Shown in pieces: positions 1-8,261 of a stretch of 64,000 bases of DNA. Under the pieces are notes generated by a model. That model was not told the origin of the DNA. It saw nothing but the letters and a program-made list of their open reading frames with translations, and did not search any database. The DNA is from Kitasatospora sp. MAP12-44 (lineage in GTDB: Bacteria; Actinomycetota; Actinomycetes; Streptomycetales; Streptomycetaceae): the NCBI RefSeq assembly GCF_029892095.1, contig NZ_JARZAE010000004.1:8432001-8496000 (forward strand), written 5' to 3'. The translations under genes and the position numbers were made by a program. Within the stretch, counting starts at the first letter, position 1. The number at the start of each line of letters is the position of its first letter.

Positions 1-1
1 G

Positions 2-553
2 ATGGGTGGCGTCTCCGGTTGGTCGCAGGCCGCCGCGCATCTGCCGGGCAGCCTGCCGGGGCACAGTCCGCAGGGCCGGCTGACCCGCGAGTCGTACGCG
101 GCCCGCTCCGACTTCTACAACCGGGCGATCAGCGGCAGTGGCATCGCGGCGCTGGTGGCGGCGGTCCAGCGGTATGCGCGTACCGTGCCGCAGGGCGGGA
201 GCGCGGCGGTGACCTTCGACGCACTGGGCGGCGCGGTCAACCGGGTGGCGCCCGGCGACACCGCGTTCGTCCACCGCGACGCGCTGTTCATCGCCCAGTA
301 CATCGCCAACTACCCCGACCCCGGGGCGGGTTCGGGTCCGGCGGTGGACCAGTCCCGTAGCTGGCTGCAGGACGTCTGGTCGACCATGCGCCCGTACGCG
401 AGCGGGGAGGCCTACCAGAACTACCTGGACCCGCAGTTGGCCGGCTGGCAGCAGGCGTACTACGGCGCCAACCTGGCCCGGCTGCGGCAGGTGAAGCAGG
501 CCTACGACCCGCAGGGGCTGTTCCGCTTTCCGCAGGCCCTGCCGGGAAGTTGA
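2..553 (+). CDS. C-terminal part of an FAD-linked oxidase (berberine bridge enzyme type)
   Basis: The frame is open at the left edge, so only the last 180 or so residues are present. The tail contains the BBE (berberine-bridge-like) C-terminal module: a YQNYLDPQLAGW segment, then YYGANLARLRQVKQAYDP and a terminal Phe/Pro segment. This is the standard end of secondary-metabolite and sugar oxidases that carry covalently bound FAD. The flavin-binding PCMH domain and the covalent His/Cys sites lie outside the window, so substrate and signal peptide cannot be judged. The family assignment is firm; the function beyond oxidoreductase is not. Confidence 0.85.
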   Translation: MGGVSGWSQAAAHLPGSLPGHSPQGRLTRESYAARSDFYNRAISGSGIAALVAAVQRYARTVPQGGSAAVTFDALGGAVNRVAPGDTAFVHRDALFIAQYIANYPDPGAGSGPAVDQSRSWLQDVWSTMRPYASGEAYQNYLDPQLAGWQQAYYGANLARLRQVKQAYDPQGLFRFPQALPGS

Positions 554-582
554 GCGCGCCCGCCCGCTGGTCGCCGGGTTGA

Positions 583-798
583 GTCGATATATACGCCGGG
601 TCCCACGGCCCGCTCGGTGACCAGGCCCGCGCCCTTGTCCGGTTCATCGCCGAGTCCTCCGGGCGCACCCGGGTGGAGCTGGAGCACCGCAACATCGACC
701 GGCACGGCCCGGGTTGGCAGGCCGTCGCCGAAGGCGTCGCCGGCGACGAGGGTTGGCCGCTGTACCTGTCCAGGTATGCAACCCTGTTCACCAGGTGA
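583..798 (+). pseudogene. 5'-truncated SRPBCC (AHSA1-like) domain remnant
   Basis: This frame runs from just after a TGA at 580-582 to a TGA at 796-798 and has no ATG or GTG start. The roughly 70 codons read as the end of an AHSA1-type SRPBCC protein: RFIAESSGRTRVELEHR, then a Gly/Trp-rich stretch, then GWPLYLSRYATLF. In intact family members this is the last strand and the long C-terminal helix of the START-like fold. About half of the domain is missing. It sits between the oxidase and the methyltransferase and is best read as a decayed gene. Confidence 0.6.
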
Positions 799-845
799 AG
801 ATCGAGACCTGCGGCAGCGGGGAACGGGAGCGGGAGCGCAGTGGC

Positions 846-1511
846 GTGACGGGTGAAGAGTCGGACCTGGCGGATGCGCAGCGGCGGCACTGGCAGGACA
901 CCTATCGTGCCCACCCGGGCATGTACGGCGGGCAGCCCTCCGCCGCCGCGGTTCACGCCGCCTCGGTGTTCCGTACCGTCGGGGCGGTCGAGGTCCTGGA
1001 GCTGGGGGCCGGGCACGGCCGCGATGCCCTGTACTTCGCGCGCGAGGGGTTCACCGTGTGGGCCACCGACTTCTCCGCCATCGGTCTGGAGCAGTTGGAC
1101 CAGGCCGCGCGTGCCCAGGGTGTCGACGGGCGGGTCAGCACGGCGGTGCACGACGTGCGCGAGCCGCTGCCGCTGCCGGACGCCTCGGTGGACGCGGTCT
1201 TCGCCCACATGTTGCTGTGCATGGCGCTGAGCACCGCGCAGATCCACGCGCTCGTCGGCGAGGTCCGGCGAGTCCTGCGGCCCGGCGGCACCTTCGTCTA
1301 CACGGTGCGGCACACCGGGGACGCCCATTACGGAGCCGGCACGGAGCGGGGCGACGGCATCTTCGAACACGGCGGCTTCGCCGTGCACTTCTTCTCCCGC
1401 AACCTGGTCGATGCCCTCGCCGACGGCTGGATCCTGCGGGAGGTCGACGCCTTCGAGGAAGGCGAGCTGCCGCGTCGTCTGTGGCGGATCACCCAGAGCC
1501 TGCCGCGCTAA
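846..1511 (+). CDS. Class I SAM-dependent methyltransferase
   Basis: A 221-residue protein from the GTG at 846; the in-frame sequence upstream is Arg-rich and does not look coded. Motif I is VLELGAGHGRDALYFAREG (SAM-binding Gly loop), followed by the acidic loop WATDFS, motif II DASVDAVFAHMLL, and the post-motif segment EVRRVLRPGGTFVYTVRHTGD. This is a complete Rossmann-fold methyltransferase of the methyltransf_11/25 type. The C-terminus (LADGWILREVDAFEEGELPRRLWRI) resembles actinobacterial small-molecule methyltransferases next to oxidases. The substrate is unknown. It stands alone between a remnant and a convergent gene. Confidence 0.85.
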   Translation: MTGEESDLADAQRRHWQDTYRAHPGMYGGQPSAAAVHAASVFRTVGAVEVLELGAGHGRDALYFAREGFTVWATDFSAIGLEQLDQAARAQGVDGRVSTAVHDVREPLPLPDASVDAVFAHMLLCMALSTAQIHALVGEVRRVLRPGGTFVYTVRHTGDAHYGAGTERGDGIFEHGGFAVHFFSRNLVDALADGWILREVDAFEEGELPRRLWRITQSLPR

Positions 1512-1549
1512 CACGTGTGCTGAGTGTCAGGTCCGGGTCGGCCGGCGGT

Positions 1550-2929
1550 TCAGGGCTGGTAGGGGAGCTGCGGTACGTCGAAGCAGTCGGTGTCCATGTC
1601 GGGCACCTGAGTGACCCAGCCGGAGCCGCCCGCCGGGGTGGCGTCCTGCCAGCGGGCCACGTTCAGGCAGGCGCGGGTCAGGCCGCTGGGGCGCGGCTCG
1701 CGGGCGAAGTCGGCGGGGATCAGCAGCCCGTGCGCGTCATAGGGCTGGGCCCGGTTCATGAACCGCTCCACGCAGGCCCGGGTGAGCGTCGCCCCGCAGG
1801 AGTCCATCGCGTCGGTCAGCCACTGCGCACCCGCCCAGCCCTCCAACTCCCAGGCGGACAGCAGCGGTTCGCGGTCCGGGTAGAAGCGGCCCATGGCACT
1901 GCGGAACTGCTGGACGGCGGGGTACCGGGTGTCCGCGTAGTTGCGGCTGGACGAGGTGGCCCACAGGACGCTGCGGCAGCCGGGCGCCGCCGCGTAGTCG
2001 CGGGCCACCGTCTGGGTCCAGTTCTGCACATTGGTCACCTTGGCGGCGAGCCGCACCCCCGCCGCGTCCAGTGCCTGGCAGAGCCCGGTGTTGCCCCGGG
2101 TGTCCATCGCGTCGAAGACGATCTGGGTGCCGTCGGAGGCCATCGCGGTGGCCACCGCGGCGAACGCGGGCAGCGCCAGGTCCACCGTCTTCATCAGCAC
2201 GTGGTAGCCCTCGGCCGCCAGGCCCTGCTCGAGCTGGTGCGCGTAACTCAGCGACTCCGCCTGGTTGTAGGCGACCACCGCGGCCCGCCGCACGCCCAGC
2301 CGCTGCTTGAAGTAGCGGTAGACCTCGGTGCTGAGGAAGAGCGTCCCGTCCCAGCCGACCGAGCGGCCCTCGCGCGGGGCGTTGCTGCCGTAGATCCCGT
2401 ACAGGTGCGGGTACTGGTCGTACTGGGTGCCCAGTGGCTGGCTGCCCACGTCCGGCACCGCCTTGCCGTTGACGTACGGCGCTCCCGCGTAGTCGAGCAC
2501 GCTGCCCGCCGCGAAGGCGAAGACCTGGTCCTGGTCGATCAGCTTGTGCACGCATTGCTGGTTGCCGAAGCCGTTGCCGGAATCGTCGCAGGTCACCACC
2601 TGCACCGTCCGCCCGTGCAGGCCACCGGCCGCGTTCAGTGCCTGGAAGAACGCCAGCGCGCCGTACCGGGGCCCGGAAAGCACCTCGGTGCCGAGCGGGC
2701 TGGTCAGCGAGGTGACGATGCCGATCTTGATCTGGCTCGGCGTCACCCCGGTGTCGCTGGCCGGGTTGCCTCCGGCGGCCGTCGGACTCGGCGCGGCGAA
2801 GTCGCTCTGCGGCAGCCGGGAGCCGCAGCCGGCCAGCGAGCCGGACAGCACCAGCAGGGTGGCCGCCAGCGTGGCGGCCACCCTACCGGTCCGGGTCCGG
2901 CCTCGCCCTGCCGAAATCAGCTGCTGCAC
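1550..2929 (-). CDS. ABC transporter substrate-binding lipoprotein, branched-chain amino acid type
   Basis: 459 residues from a GTG start at 2929. The N-terminus is Arg-rich and then hydrophobic, ending in an LAGC lipobox, so the mature protein should be a lipoprotein. The body has the periplasmic_binding_6 (LivJ-like) fold: IKIGIVTSLTSPLGTEVLSGPRYGALAFFQA at its start, then VTCDDSGNGFGNQQCV and paired Rossmann lobes. The start lies inside the last codons of the upstream lipoprotein gene, suggesting coupling. It is divergent from the permease/ATPase genes that begin near 3713, and together these form one import system. The ligand may be an amino acid, amide or aromatic acid; the sequence does not say. 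Confidence 0.85.
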   Translation of the reverse strand: MQQLISAGRGRTRTGRVAATLAATLLVLSGSLAGCGSRLPQSDFAAPSPTAAGGNPASDTGVTPSQIKIGIVTSLTSPLGTEVLSGPRYGALAFFQALNAAGGLHGRTVQVVTCDDSGNGFGNQQCVHKLIDQDQVFAFAAGSVLDYAGAPYVNGKAVPDVGSQPLGTQYDQYPHLYGIYGSNAPREGRSVGWDGTLFLSTEVYRYFKQRLGVRRAAVVAYNQAESLSYAHQLEQGLAAEGYHVLMKTVDLALPAFAAVATAMASDGTQIVFDAMDTRGNTGLCQALDAAGVRLAAKVTNVQNWTQTVARDYAAAPGCRSVLWATSSSRNYADTRYPAVQQFRSAMGRFYPDREPLLSAWELEGWAGAQWLTDAMDSCGATLTRACVERFMNRAQPYDAHGLLIPADFAREPRPSGLTRACLNVARWQDATPAGGSGWVTQVPDMDTDCFDVPQLPYQP

Positions 2930-3555
2930 CCGGGCACCGCGCTGGCCGCGGTGTTGCCGCTCAGCGCGACCAGCCCGCAGAGCGTGCTCTGCGAGACCTT
3001 CCAGGTGCCGTCCTCCAGCACCGCCTGACCGGCCGCGTTGGGCTGCACCACCTGGCCCTGCAGCAGCAGGTTGTAGGTGACGACCGCGGTGCCGGCGGAG
3101 CTGAACTGGACGTTCGTGACCTGCGCGCTGATCTGCGAGATCCGCGGGTCGGCGGCGAAGACCTGGAGCAGCGGCTGGAGTTGGGCGCCGTTCTGCAGCA
3201 GCCCGGCCTTGGTGCTGATCGGAGTGGCCGGGGAGAAGAAGCTCTGCCAGTTCTGGGTGACCTGCGCCGTGGCGGCGGCCACGTCGGCCGGGGCGCTGCC
3301 GGTCGCGGACGGCGAGGACGCGGCGGACCCGGACGGCGCCGCCGGCACGCTGCTCGCCGCAGGCGTCGGGGTGGTGCTGGAACTGCTCTTCTTGCTGCTC
3401 GAACAGGAGGCCACCAGCAGCAGGACGCCAAGCACGGCGGCCGCCGTGCGAAGCAGCGGCAGGACAGGCCCGAGGCGGCCGGACGAGTGGGACCGCGGCT
3501 CTGCGGACGGGCACCGCGCCGGGTCGGCCGGCCGGTCGTTGGGCATGGTGCGCAT
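2917..3555 (-). CDS. Secreted lipoprotein with Ser/Pro linker and Mtb12-like domain
   Basis: 212 residues; start at 3555 chosen because GGTGGAG precedes this ATG. The N-terminus has a hydrophobic signal and a lipobox ending in LLVASC, then a Ser/Thr/Pro/Ala-rich spacer of about 50 residues. The C-terminal domain of about 110 residues (QNWQSFFSPATPISTKAGLL at its start, DGTWKVSQSTLCGLVAL near its end) resembles the low-molecular-weight antigen Mtb12-like, NTF2-like fold of actinobacterial cell-surface proteins. Its stop overlaps the start of the binding lipoprotein, so the two are probably co-expressed. No enzymatic residues are evident. Confidence 0.7.
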   Translation of the reverse strand: MRTMPNDRPADPARCPSAEPRSHSSGRLGPVLPLLRTAAAVLGVLLLVASCSSSKKSSSSTTPTPAASSVPAAPSGSAASSPSATGSAPADVAAATAQVTQNWQSFFSPATPISTKAGLLQNGAQLQPLLQVFAADPRISQISAQVTNVQFSSAGTAVVTYNLLLQGQVVQPNAAGQAVLEDGTWKVSQSTLCGLVALSGNTAASAVPGCSS

Positions 3556-3712
3556 GGGTTTCTCCACCTGGTCTCGCGCTGCGACCGAGTGTGACGCAGG
3601 TGACACTATGAAGGCCGATCGACCGCCGGCCCGCAACACGACGGGCGGGCGAGCCCGGGCGGCGCGGCCGGCGGGACGCCGGCCCTCTGGCGGGGCGGCG
3701 GAAGGGATCGCG

Positions 3713-4222
3713 ATGGACGGCTCGGGGCGCCCGGCCCGCACCCGGCTGCTGCTCGCCGGCGCACCGTTCGGCTGGCTGCTGGCCCTGCTGGGTGGGGCGA
3801 TGTGCGTGCTCGGCTGGTACGCCGTCTCGGGCGAGCGGCTGACCGCACGACAGCTTCCCTACCTCGCCTCCGCCACCGCGCCGGGCGCCGCGCTGATCGT
3901 GGCGGGCGTGGTCTGGGCTGCGCTGCGCACCCCGGGCGCGGGCCGTGCGGACGCCCTGACCGTAGGCCCGACCCCGGCCGAGTCGACCGCCGTCGACTGG
4001 CGGCCGCCCGAGGTTTGGACCGACACGGGTGGTGGGGCGGCGGTGGCGGGCGGCGGCCTGGTCGCGGTGCCCGGCGGCACCCTCTGCCACCGCCCCGGCT
4101 GCCCGCTGGTGGCGGGCAAACCGCAGGCCGTCCCGGTCGACGGCGCGGCGGTCCGGGCGCGCGGGCTGGCGCCGTGTCCGGTCTGCGAGCCGGACGTACT
4201 GCCCGCGGACGGCCCGCTCTGA
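3713..4222 (+). CDS. Small membrane protein with C-terminal Cys pair motif
   Basis: 169 residues from an ATG preceded by GGAAGGG. Two hydrophobic helices (LLLAGAPFGWLLALLGGAMC and PGAALIVAGVVWAAL) are followed by a Pro/Gly-rich linker and a compact C-terminus with CHRPGCPLV and CPVCEP. The two Cys pairs could bind a metal or form disulfides. Its TGA shares one base with the ATG of the fused permease, so it is the first gene of the transporter operon. Its role in transport is unknown; in this position it might be an accessory or assembly protein (inference). Confidence 0.7.
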   Translation: MDGSGRPARTRLLLAGAPFGWLLALLGGAMCVLGWYAVSGERLTARQLPYLASATAPGAALIVAGVVWAALRTPGAGRADALTVGPTPAESTAVDWRPPEVWTDTGGGAAVAGGGLVAVPGGTLCHRPGCPLVAGKPQAVPVDGAAVRARGLAPCPVCEPDVLPADGPL

Positions 4223-6087
4223 TGGCCGACCCCGGGCTGGCGATCGACTTCGCGCTGGCCGGCGTGGCCGTCGGCGCCGCGGCCGCGCTCAGCGGGGTCG
4301 GACTGGTGATCTGCTACCGGCTGACCGGGGTGCTCAATCTGGCGCAGGGCGGCATCGCCGTCTTCATCGCCTATCTGCTGCGGGAGTTGGTGGTGGTGCG
4401 CGGGTGGCCGGTGGGCTGGGGCGCGGTGCTCTGCCTGCTGGTGGTGGCACCCGGCCTCGGCGTGCTGCTCCAGCTGGCCGTCTTCGGACCGCTCCAGCGG
4501 CGCCAGGCGGCGACCGGCGAGTTGGTGGTCGCCTGCGTCGGCGTCCTGGTGCTGCTGATCGGCGCCGTCGCGGCGATCTGGGGCACCACGCCGCTGGCCG
4601 ACGTGCCGGCGCTGGTCCCGGCGCGGACCGTCACACTGCCCGGCGGCCACCTGCTCCGGGTGGACGCGGTGGCCCAGCTCGGCACCGTGCTGGTGATCGC
4701 GGTAGCGCTCTGGGCGGTCGGGCGGTGGACCGGCTTCGGGGTGCGGGCCAGGGCGGTCTCCGCCGATCCGACCCTGGCCGAGCTGGCCGGGGTGAACGCC
4801 GGGCGGGTGGCGGCGGCCGGCTGGGCCTTCGGCTCCTTCACGGCCGGGCTGGTGGGCGTACTGCTGGCGCCGCTGGTGCTGCTCGACCCGTACGGACTGC
4901 CGCTGCTGGTGATGGAGACCCTCGCGGTCGCGGTGGCGGCCCGGCTGCGCAGCCTGCCGATCGCGGTGGCGGTCGGGCTCGCGCTGGGCATCGGCCAGTC
5001 CGAGCTGACCTGGCTGCATCCGGGTGGCATGCTCGGGCCGCTGCTGGACGCCGTGCAGTCCAACCTGTTCGCGGTGGCGCTGCTGGTGGCCGCTCTGGTG
5101 CCGTGGGGTTTCGTCGAGGGCTTCGCCGAGCAGGGCCTGCTGGGCGGCGGCGGGCTGCCGCAGCTCGGGCGGCCGCACGGTGGTGGCTGGGGCTGGAGCT
5201 GGGGTTGGAACTGGGTCTGGGCGACCGCCGCCTGCGCGCTCGCGCTGCTCACCCCGCTGGCGCTGCGGGCGGGCGGGGTGCGGGCCGTGCTGACGGTGCC
5301 CGCGCTGGCGCTGATCCTGCTCTCGGTGGTGCTGGTGACCGGTGGCGGCGGGCTGGTCTCGCTGGGCCAGGGCGCCTTCGCGGGCCTGGGCGCGCTCGCC
5401 GCCGCGCTGCTCGCCTCGGGACGGGTCCCGGTGGGCGCGGCGCTGGTGGTCACCGTCCTCGGCCTGGCGGCGGCCGGGGTGCTGATCGGCCGCCCGGTGG
5501 TGCACCGGCGCGGCCTGGTGCTGGCGCTGGTGACCTTCGCGCTGGCGGTCGGGCTGAGCCGCTTCGTCTTCGAGCAGCCCTACGCGACGGCCGGCCTGAC
5601 CGTGCGGCGACCTGTCTTCCTGCGCGGCGACCACGCCTTCTACGCCGCCGAGTTGGCGGTGCTCGGGGTGAGCGCGCTGCTGGTGGCGGCGGTGCGACGG
5701 GGGCGGCTGGGCCGGTCCCTGGTGGCGATGCGCGACCACGAGGCGGGCGCCTGGGCGGCGGGGGTGGCGGTGCCCCGGGTCAAGCTGCTGGTCTTCGGGC
5801 TGGGCGCGGGACTGGCGGGCGCGGGCGGGGTGCTGCTCGCGCTGGGCGGCGAGGCGTTCGACGCCTCGGTGTTCGACCCGCTGCAGGGGTTGCTCTGGTT
5901 CGCGGCCGTGGTGGTGGCCGGGGTGGACAGCGCGGTGGGCGCGGTGCTGGCGGCGTTCGCCCTGGTGGGGCTGGACGCGGCGACCGTGCCGGGGATGTCG
6001 GCCGTGGTGGTGGGCGCCCTCGCGGCGGGGGCGGGGTGGCTGCCCGGCGGGCTCGCGGGCTGGGTCCGGCGGGCGGCGGCGGGATGA
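4222..6087 (+). CDS. Fused LivH-LivM type branched-chain amino acid ABC permease
   Basis: 621 residues. Residues 1 to about 300 form a LivH-like half (YRLTGVLNLAQGGIAVFIAY and RAVSADPTLAELAGVN, the EAA-like coupling loop). After a Gly/Trp-rich linker near residue 320, the second half is LivM-like, with the typical LVSLGQGAFAGLGALAAALL and RSLVAMRDHEAGAWAAGVAV (its EAA-like loop). A single polypeptide therefore supplies both membrane subunits. Its stop overlaps the next ATPase by four bases (ATGA). It should form the pore of a high-affinity importer fed by the lipoprotein encoded at 1550-2929. Confidence 0.9.
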   Translation: MADPGLAIDFALAGVAVGAAAALSGVGLVICYRLTGVLNLAQGGIAVFIAYLLRELVVVRGWPVGWGAVLCLLVVAPGLGVLLQLAVFGPLQRRQAATGELVVACVGVLVLLIGAVAAIWGTTPLADVPALVPARTVTLPGGHLLRVDAVAQLGTVLVIAVALWAVGRWTGFGVRARAVSADPTLAELAGVNAGRVAAAGWAFGSFTAGLVGVLLAPLVLLDPYGLPLLVMETLAVAVAARLRSLPIAVAVGLALGIGQSELTWLHPGGMLGPLLDAVQSNLFAVALLVAALVPWGFVEGFAEQGLLGGGGLPQLGRPHGGGWGWSWGWNWVWATAACALALLTPLALRAGGVRAVLTVPALALILLSVVLVTGGGGLVSLGQGAFAGLGALAAALLASGRVPVGAALVVTVLGLAAAGVLIGRPVVHRRGLVLALVTFALAVGLSRFVFEQPYATAGLTVRRPVFLRGDHAFYAAELAVLGVSALLVAAVRRGRLGRSLVAMRDHEAGAWAAGVAVPRVKLLVFGLGAGLAGAGGVLLALGGEAFDASVFDPLQGLLWFAAVVVAGVDSAVGAVLAAFALVGLDAATVPGMSAVVVGALAAGAGWLPGGLAGWVRRAAAG

Positions 6088-6827
6088 GCGGCAGCGGGAC
6101 CGAGGCTGAGAACGGCGCCGGGGTGCTCGCCGGGCGCGGGGTGCTGCGGCGGCTCGGCGGCGTGGCGGTGGTGGACGGCGTGGACCTGGTGGTCCGCCCC
6201 GGCCGGGTGACCGCGTTGGTCGGCCCGAACGGCGCGGGCAAGAGCGTGCTGCTCGACTGCCTCAGCGGACTGGCCCGCCCCGACGGCGGGCGGATCCTGC
6301 TCGACGGCCGCGATATCACCCGGTCGCCCTGCCACCGGCGGGCCCGGCTGGGCGTGGCGCGGACCTTCCAGCAGGTGGCCGTCTTCCCCGAGCTGACGGT
6401 CGCGGAGAACGTCCAGGTCGGCGCCGAGCAGCAGCGGCAGCGCGCCGGCCACCCGCTGGCGGTCCGGGACCGGGTGGCCGGCGCGCTGCGGCTGCTGGGC
6501 TTGACCTCGCTCGCCCACCGCCCGGCGGGCGACCTGCCGCTCGGGGTACTCCGGCTGGTCGAGCTGGCCAGAGCGCTGGCCGGATCGCCGCGCGTACTGC
6601 TGGTGGACGAGGTCTCGGTTGGCCTCGACGCGGGCCAAGTCGCCTGGGTCGCCCGGGTGCTGGCCCTGGTGGCCCGCGAGGGCGCGGGCGTACTGCTGGT
6701 CGAGCACGACCTCGGGCTGGTCTCCCGGCTCGCCGAACTCGCGTACGTGCTGGACGGTGGCCGGGTGGTCGCCACCGGTCCGATCGAGCGGGTCCTCGCC
6801 GACCAGCGAGTCCGGCGGCTCTGGTGA
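6084..6827 (+). CDS. livG: Branched-chain amino acid ABC transporter ATPase, LivG type
   Basis: 247 residues. The Walker A motif GPNGAGKS is at 47-54, the Q-loop VARTFQQVAVF near 95, Walker B VLLVDE at 171-176 and the H-loop EHD with His208. The ABC signature is abnormal: LPLGVLR at 151-157 where LivG proteins normally carry LSYGQQR. ATP binding and hydrolysis residues are therefore intact while the signature loop is degenerate. It overlaps the genes on both sides by 4 bases. See the finding on complementary defects with the next ATPase. Confidence 0.88.
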   Translation: MSGSGTEAENGAGVLAGRGVLRRLGGVAVVDGVDLVVRPGRVTALVGPNGAGKSVLLDCLSGLARPDGGRILLDGRDITRSPCHRRARLGVARTFQQVAVFPELTVAENVQVGAEQQRQRAGHPLAVRDRVAGALRLLGLTSLAHRPAGDLPLGVLRLVELARALAGSPRVLLVDEVSVGLDAGQVAWVARVLALVAREGAGVLLVEHDLGLVSRLAELAYVLDGGRVVATGPIERVLADQRVRRLW

Positions 6828-7522
6828 GCGCTCCGACGGTGAGCGCTGCGACGGGCGGCGCTCCGATGGGCGGCGGCCTGGCCGCCGAGCTGCGCGGCGT
6901 CCGGGTCCGCTACGGAAGGGTCGAGCGCCTGCACGGGGTGGACGTGCGCTGCCCGAACGGGCGGCTCGGCTTCCTGGTCGGCCGCAACGGTTCCGGGCGC
7001 TCCACCGTGCTGGCGACCCTGGCCGGCCTGGCCCGCCCCTACCAGGGTCGGGTCACCGTAGCCGGACAGGACGTCACCACGCTGGCCGCCCATCGCCGGG
7101 CCGCGCTCGGCGTGGTGCTGGTCCCGGCCCGCCGGGCGGTCTTCTCGACCCTGACGGTGGCCGAGACGCTCGGCCTGTCCGGCCCGCCCGACCGGGCGGC
7201 GGCCCGATTCCCGGAGCTGACCGCACTGTTCGGCCGCCGCTGCACCGATCTCTCCGGCGGGCAGCAGCAGTTGGTCGCCCTCGCCCGGGCGCTGCTGGCC
7301 GACCCTGCCCTGCTGCTGCTCGACGAACCCGAACGCGGCCTGGCCCCCGCCGTGGTGGCCCGGCTGCGCGGCATGCTCACCGACCGGGCCCGGGCCGGCC
7401 GCGCGGTCCTGCTGACCGCACGCACCCTGCCGCCCTGGGCACCGGACGACGCCGTGGTGCACGTTCTGGAGCGCGGTCGGCTGGTCTGGCTCGGCGAGGC
7501 GGGCGAACTCCGCCGGGGCTGA
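6824..7522 (+). CDS. livF: Branched-chain amino acid ABC transporter ATPase, LivF type
   Basis: 232 residues from a GTG in a GTGA overlap. Walker A is GRNGSGRS (53-60): the invariant Lys is Arg59. The signature LSGGQQQ (143-149) and Walker B LLLLDEPE are intact. The H-loop region reads LLTARTLPPW, with no His; LivF proteins often have EQN here, so that part is less unusual than the Lys change. It is the last gene of the importer operon. The protein is predicted to bind nucleotide weakly in its own Walker A site while donating a normal signature to its partner. Confidence 0.85.
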   Translation: MSAPTVSAATGGAPMGGGLAAELRGVRVRYGRVERLHGVDVRCPNGRLGFLVGRNGSGRSTVLATLAGLARPYQGRVTVAGQDVTTLAAHRRAALGVVLVPARRAVFSTLTVAETLGLSGPPDRAAARFPELTALFGRRCTDLSGGQQQLVALARALLADPALLLLDEPERGLAPAVVARLRGMLTDRARAGRAVLLTARTLPPWAPDDAVVHVLERGRLVWLGEAGELRRG

Positions 7523-7725
7523 ACGGGCCGCCCGAAACACCCAGCGTGCGGGTTCCGCAGACGTCGCCGGTGCGGCCCCTGGTGAGCGGTTGCCGTGACA
7601 CCGCCGGCGGAGGTATATCGGAGTATCGGTGGGTAGGCGCACAGCCAAGGGAGGAGCGCTCCCGCCTGCGAGCCGGAGCGGGCCGGAGCGGGCCGCCGTA
7701 CGGCGTTCGGTGGGAGGTGGAGACG

Positions 7726-8172
7726 ATGATCACGGAGCTGGCCCTGGAGCGCGTGGAGTTCACCTGTGGCCACTGCTGGAACCAGTGGAGCACCGATTTC
7801 GACGTCCAGCGCTACCGGGACGACGACGGAGCCGACTGGGAGTACTTCTCCCGCGACGGTGTCGCTGTGGAGTCCCCGTACACGCCCGCAGGGGCTGCGC
7901 ACTGTCCGCAGTGCGGGCACCGCTGGGTGGGCAGGATCCTGGCTCGGCGGCCGATCCCGGTCCCGCCCGGCATGACCAGCACGCCCCGCCAGCGCATCAC
8001 CGACGCCCGCGGACACCGCTCCGAGCGGCACGGCGCTCGTCCGCTCGGCGCTCACGCCCATGCCCAGCCCCCGCAGCCCGGACCGCCCGCCTGCGGACCC
8101 CAGCCCGAGGCCGAACCCGAACCCGAGGCTGGATCCGAGGCCGCGGACACCGGCTCCCGCATGGTCCCGTGA
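7726..8172 (+). CDS. Conserved hypothetical protein with two CxxC pairs
   Basis: 148 residues; ATG at 7726 is preceded by GGGAGGTGG. The N-terminal 75 residues carry CGHC (residues 14-17) and CPQC, spaced like a zinc ribbon, with conserved Trp residues. The rest is Pro/Glu-rich and disordered. Proteins of this kind are common in Streptomyces; no enzymatic function is known to me. It is transcribed towards the next small hypothetical and may be part of the same unit. A single-stranded nucleic-acid or protein-binding role is possible but unproven. Confidence 0.7.
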   Translation: MITELALERVEFTCGHCWNQWSTDFDVQRYRDDDGADWEYFSRDGVAVESPYTPAGAAHCPQCGHRWVGRILARRPIPVPPGMTSTPRQRITDARGHRSERHGARPLGAHAHAQPPQPGPPACGPQPEAEPEPEAGSEAADTGSRMVP

Positions 8173-8261
8173 GCCCCGGTGCCCGGGCTCTGTGACGCTC
8201 CGCGCAGCCCCGGCTGCCGCCCTCAGCGCGCGGCAGCCGCAGGAACGGCGAGGATGAAGCG

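Noticed and set aside
3859..5739. Long open frame antisense to the fused permease, Gln/His/Arg-rich
   Set aside because: Composition is typical of a shadow of a GC-rich gene; no domain, start context or family resemblance.
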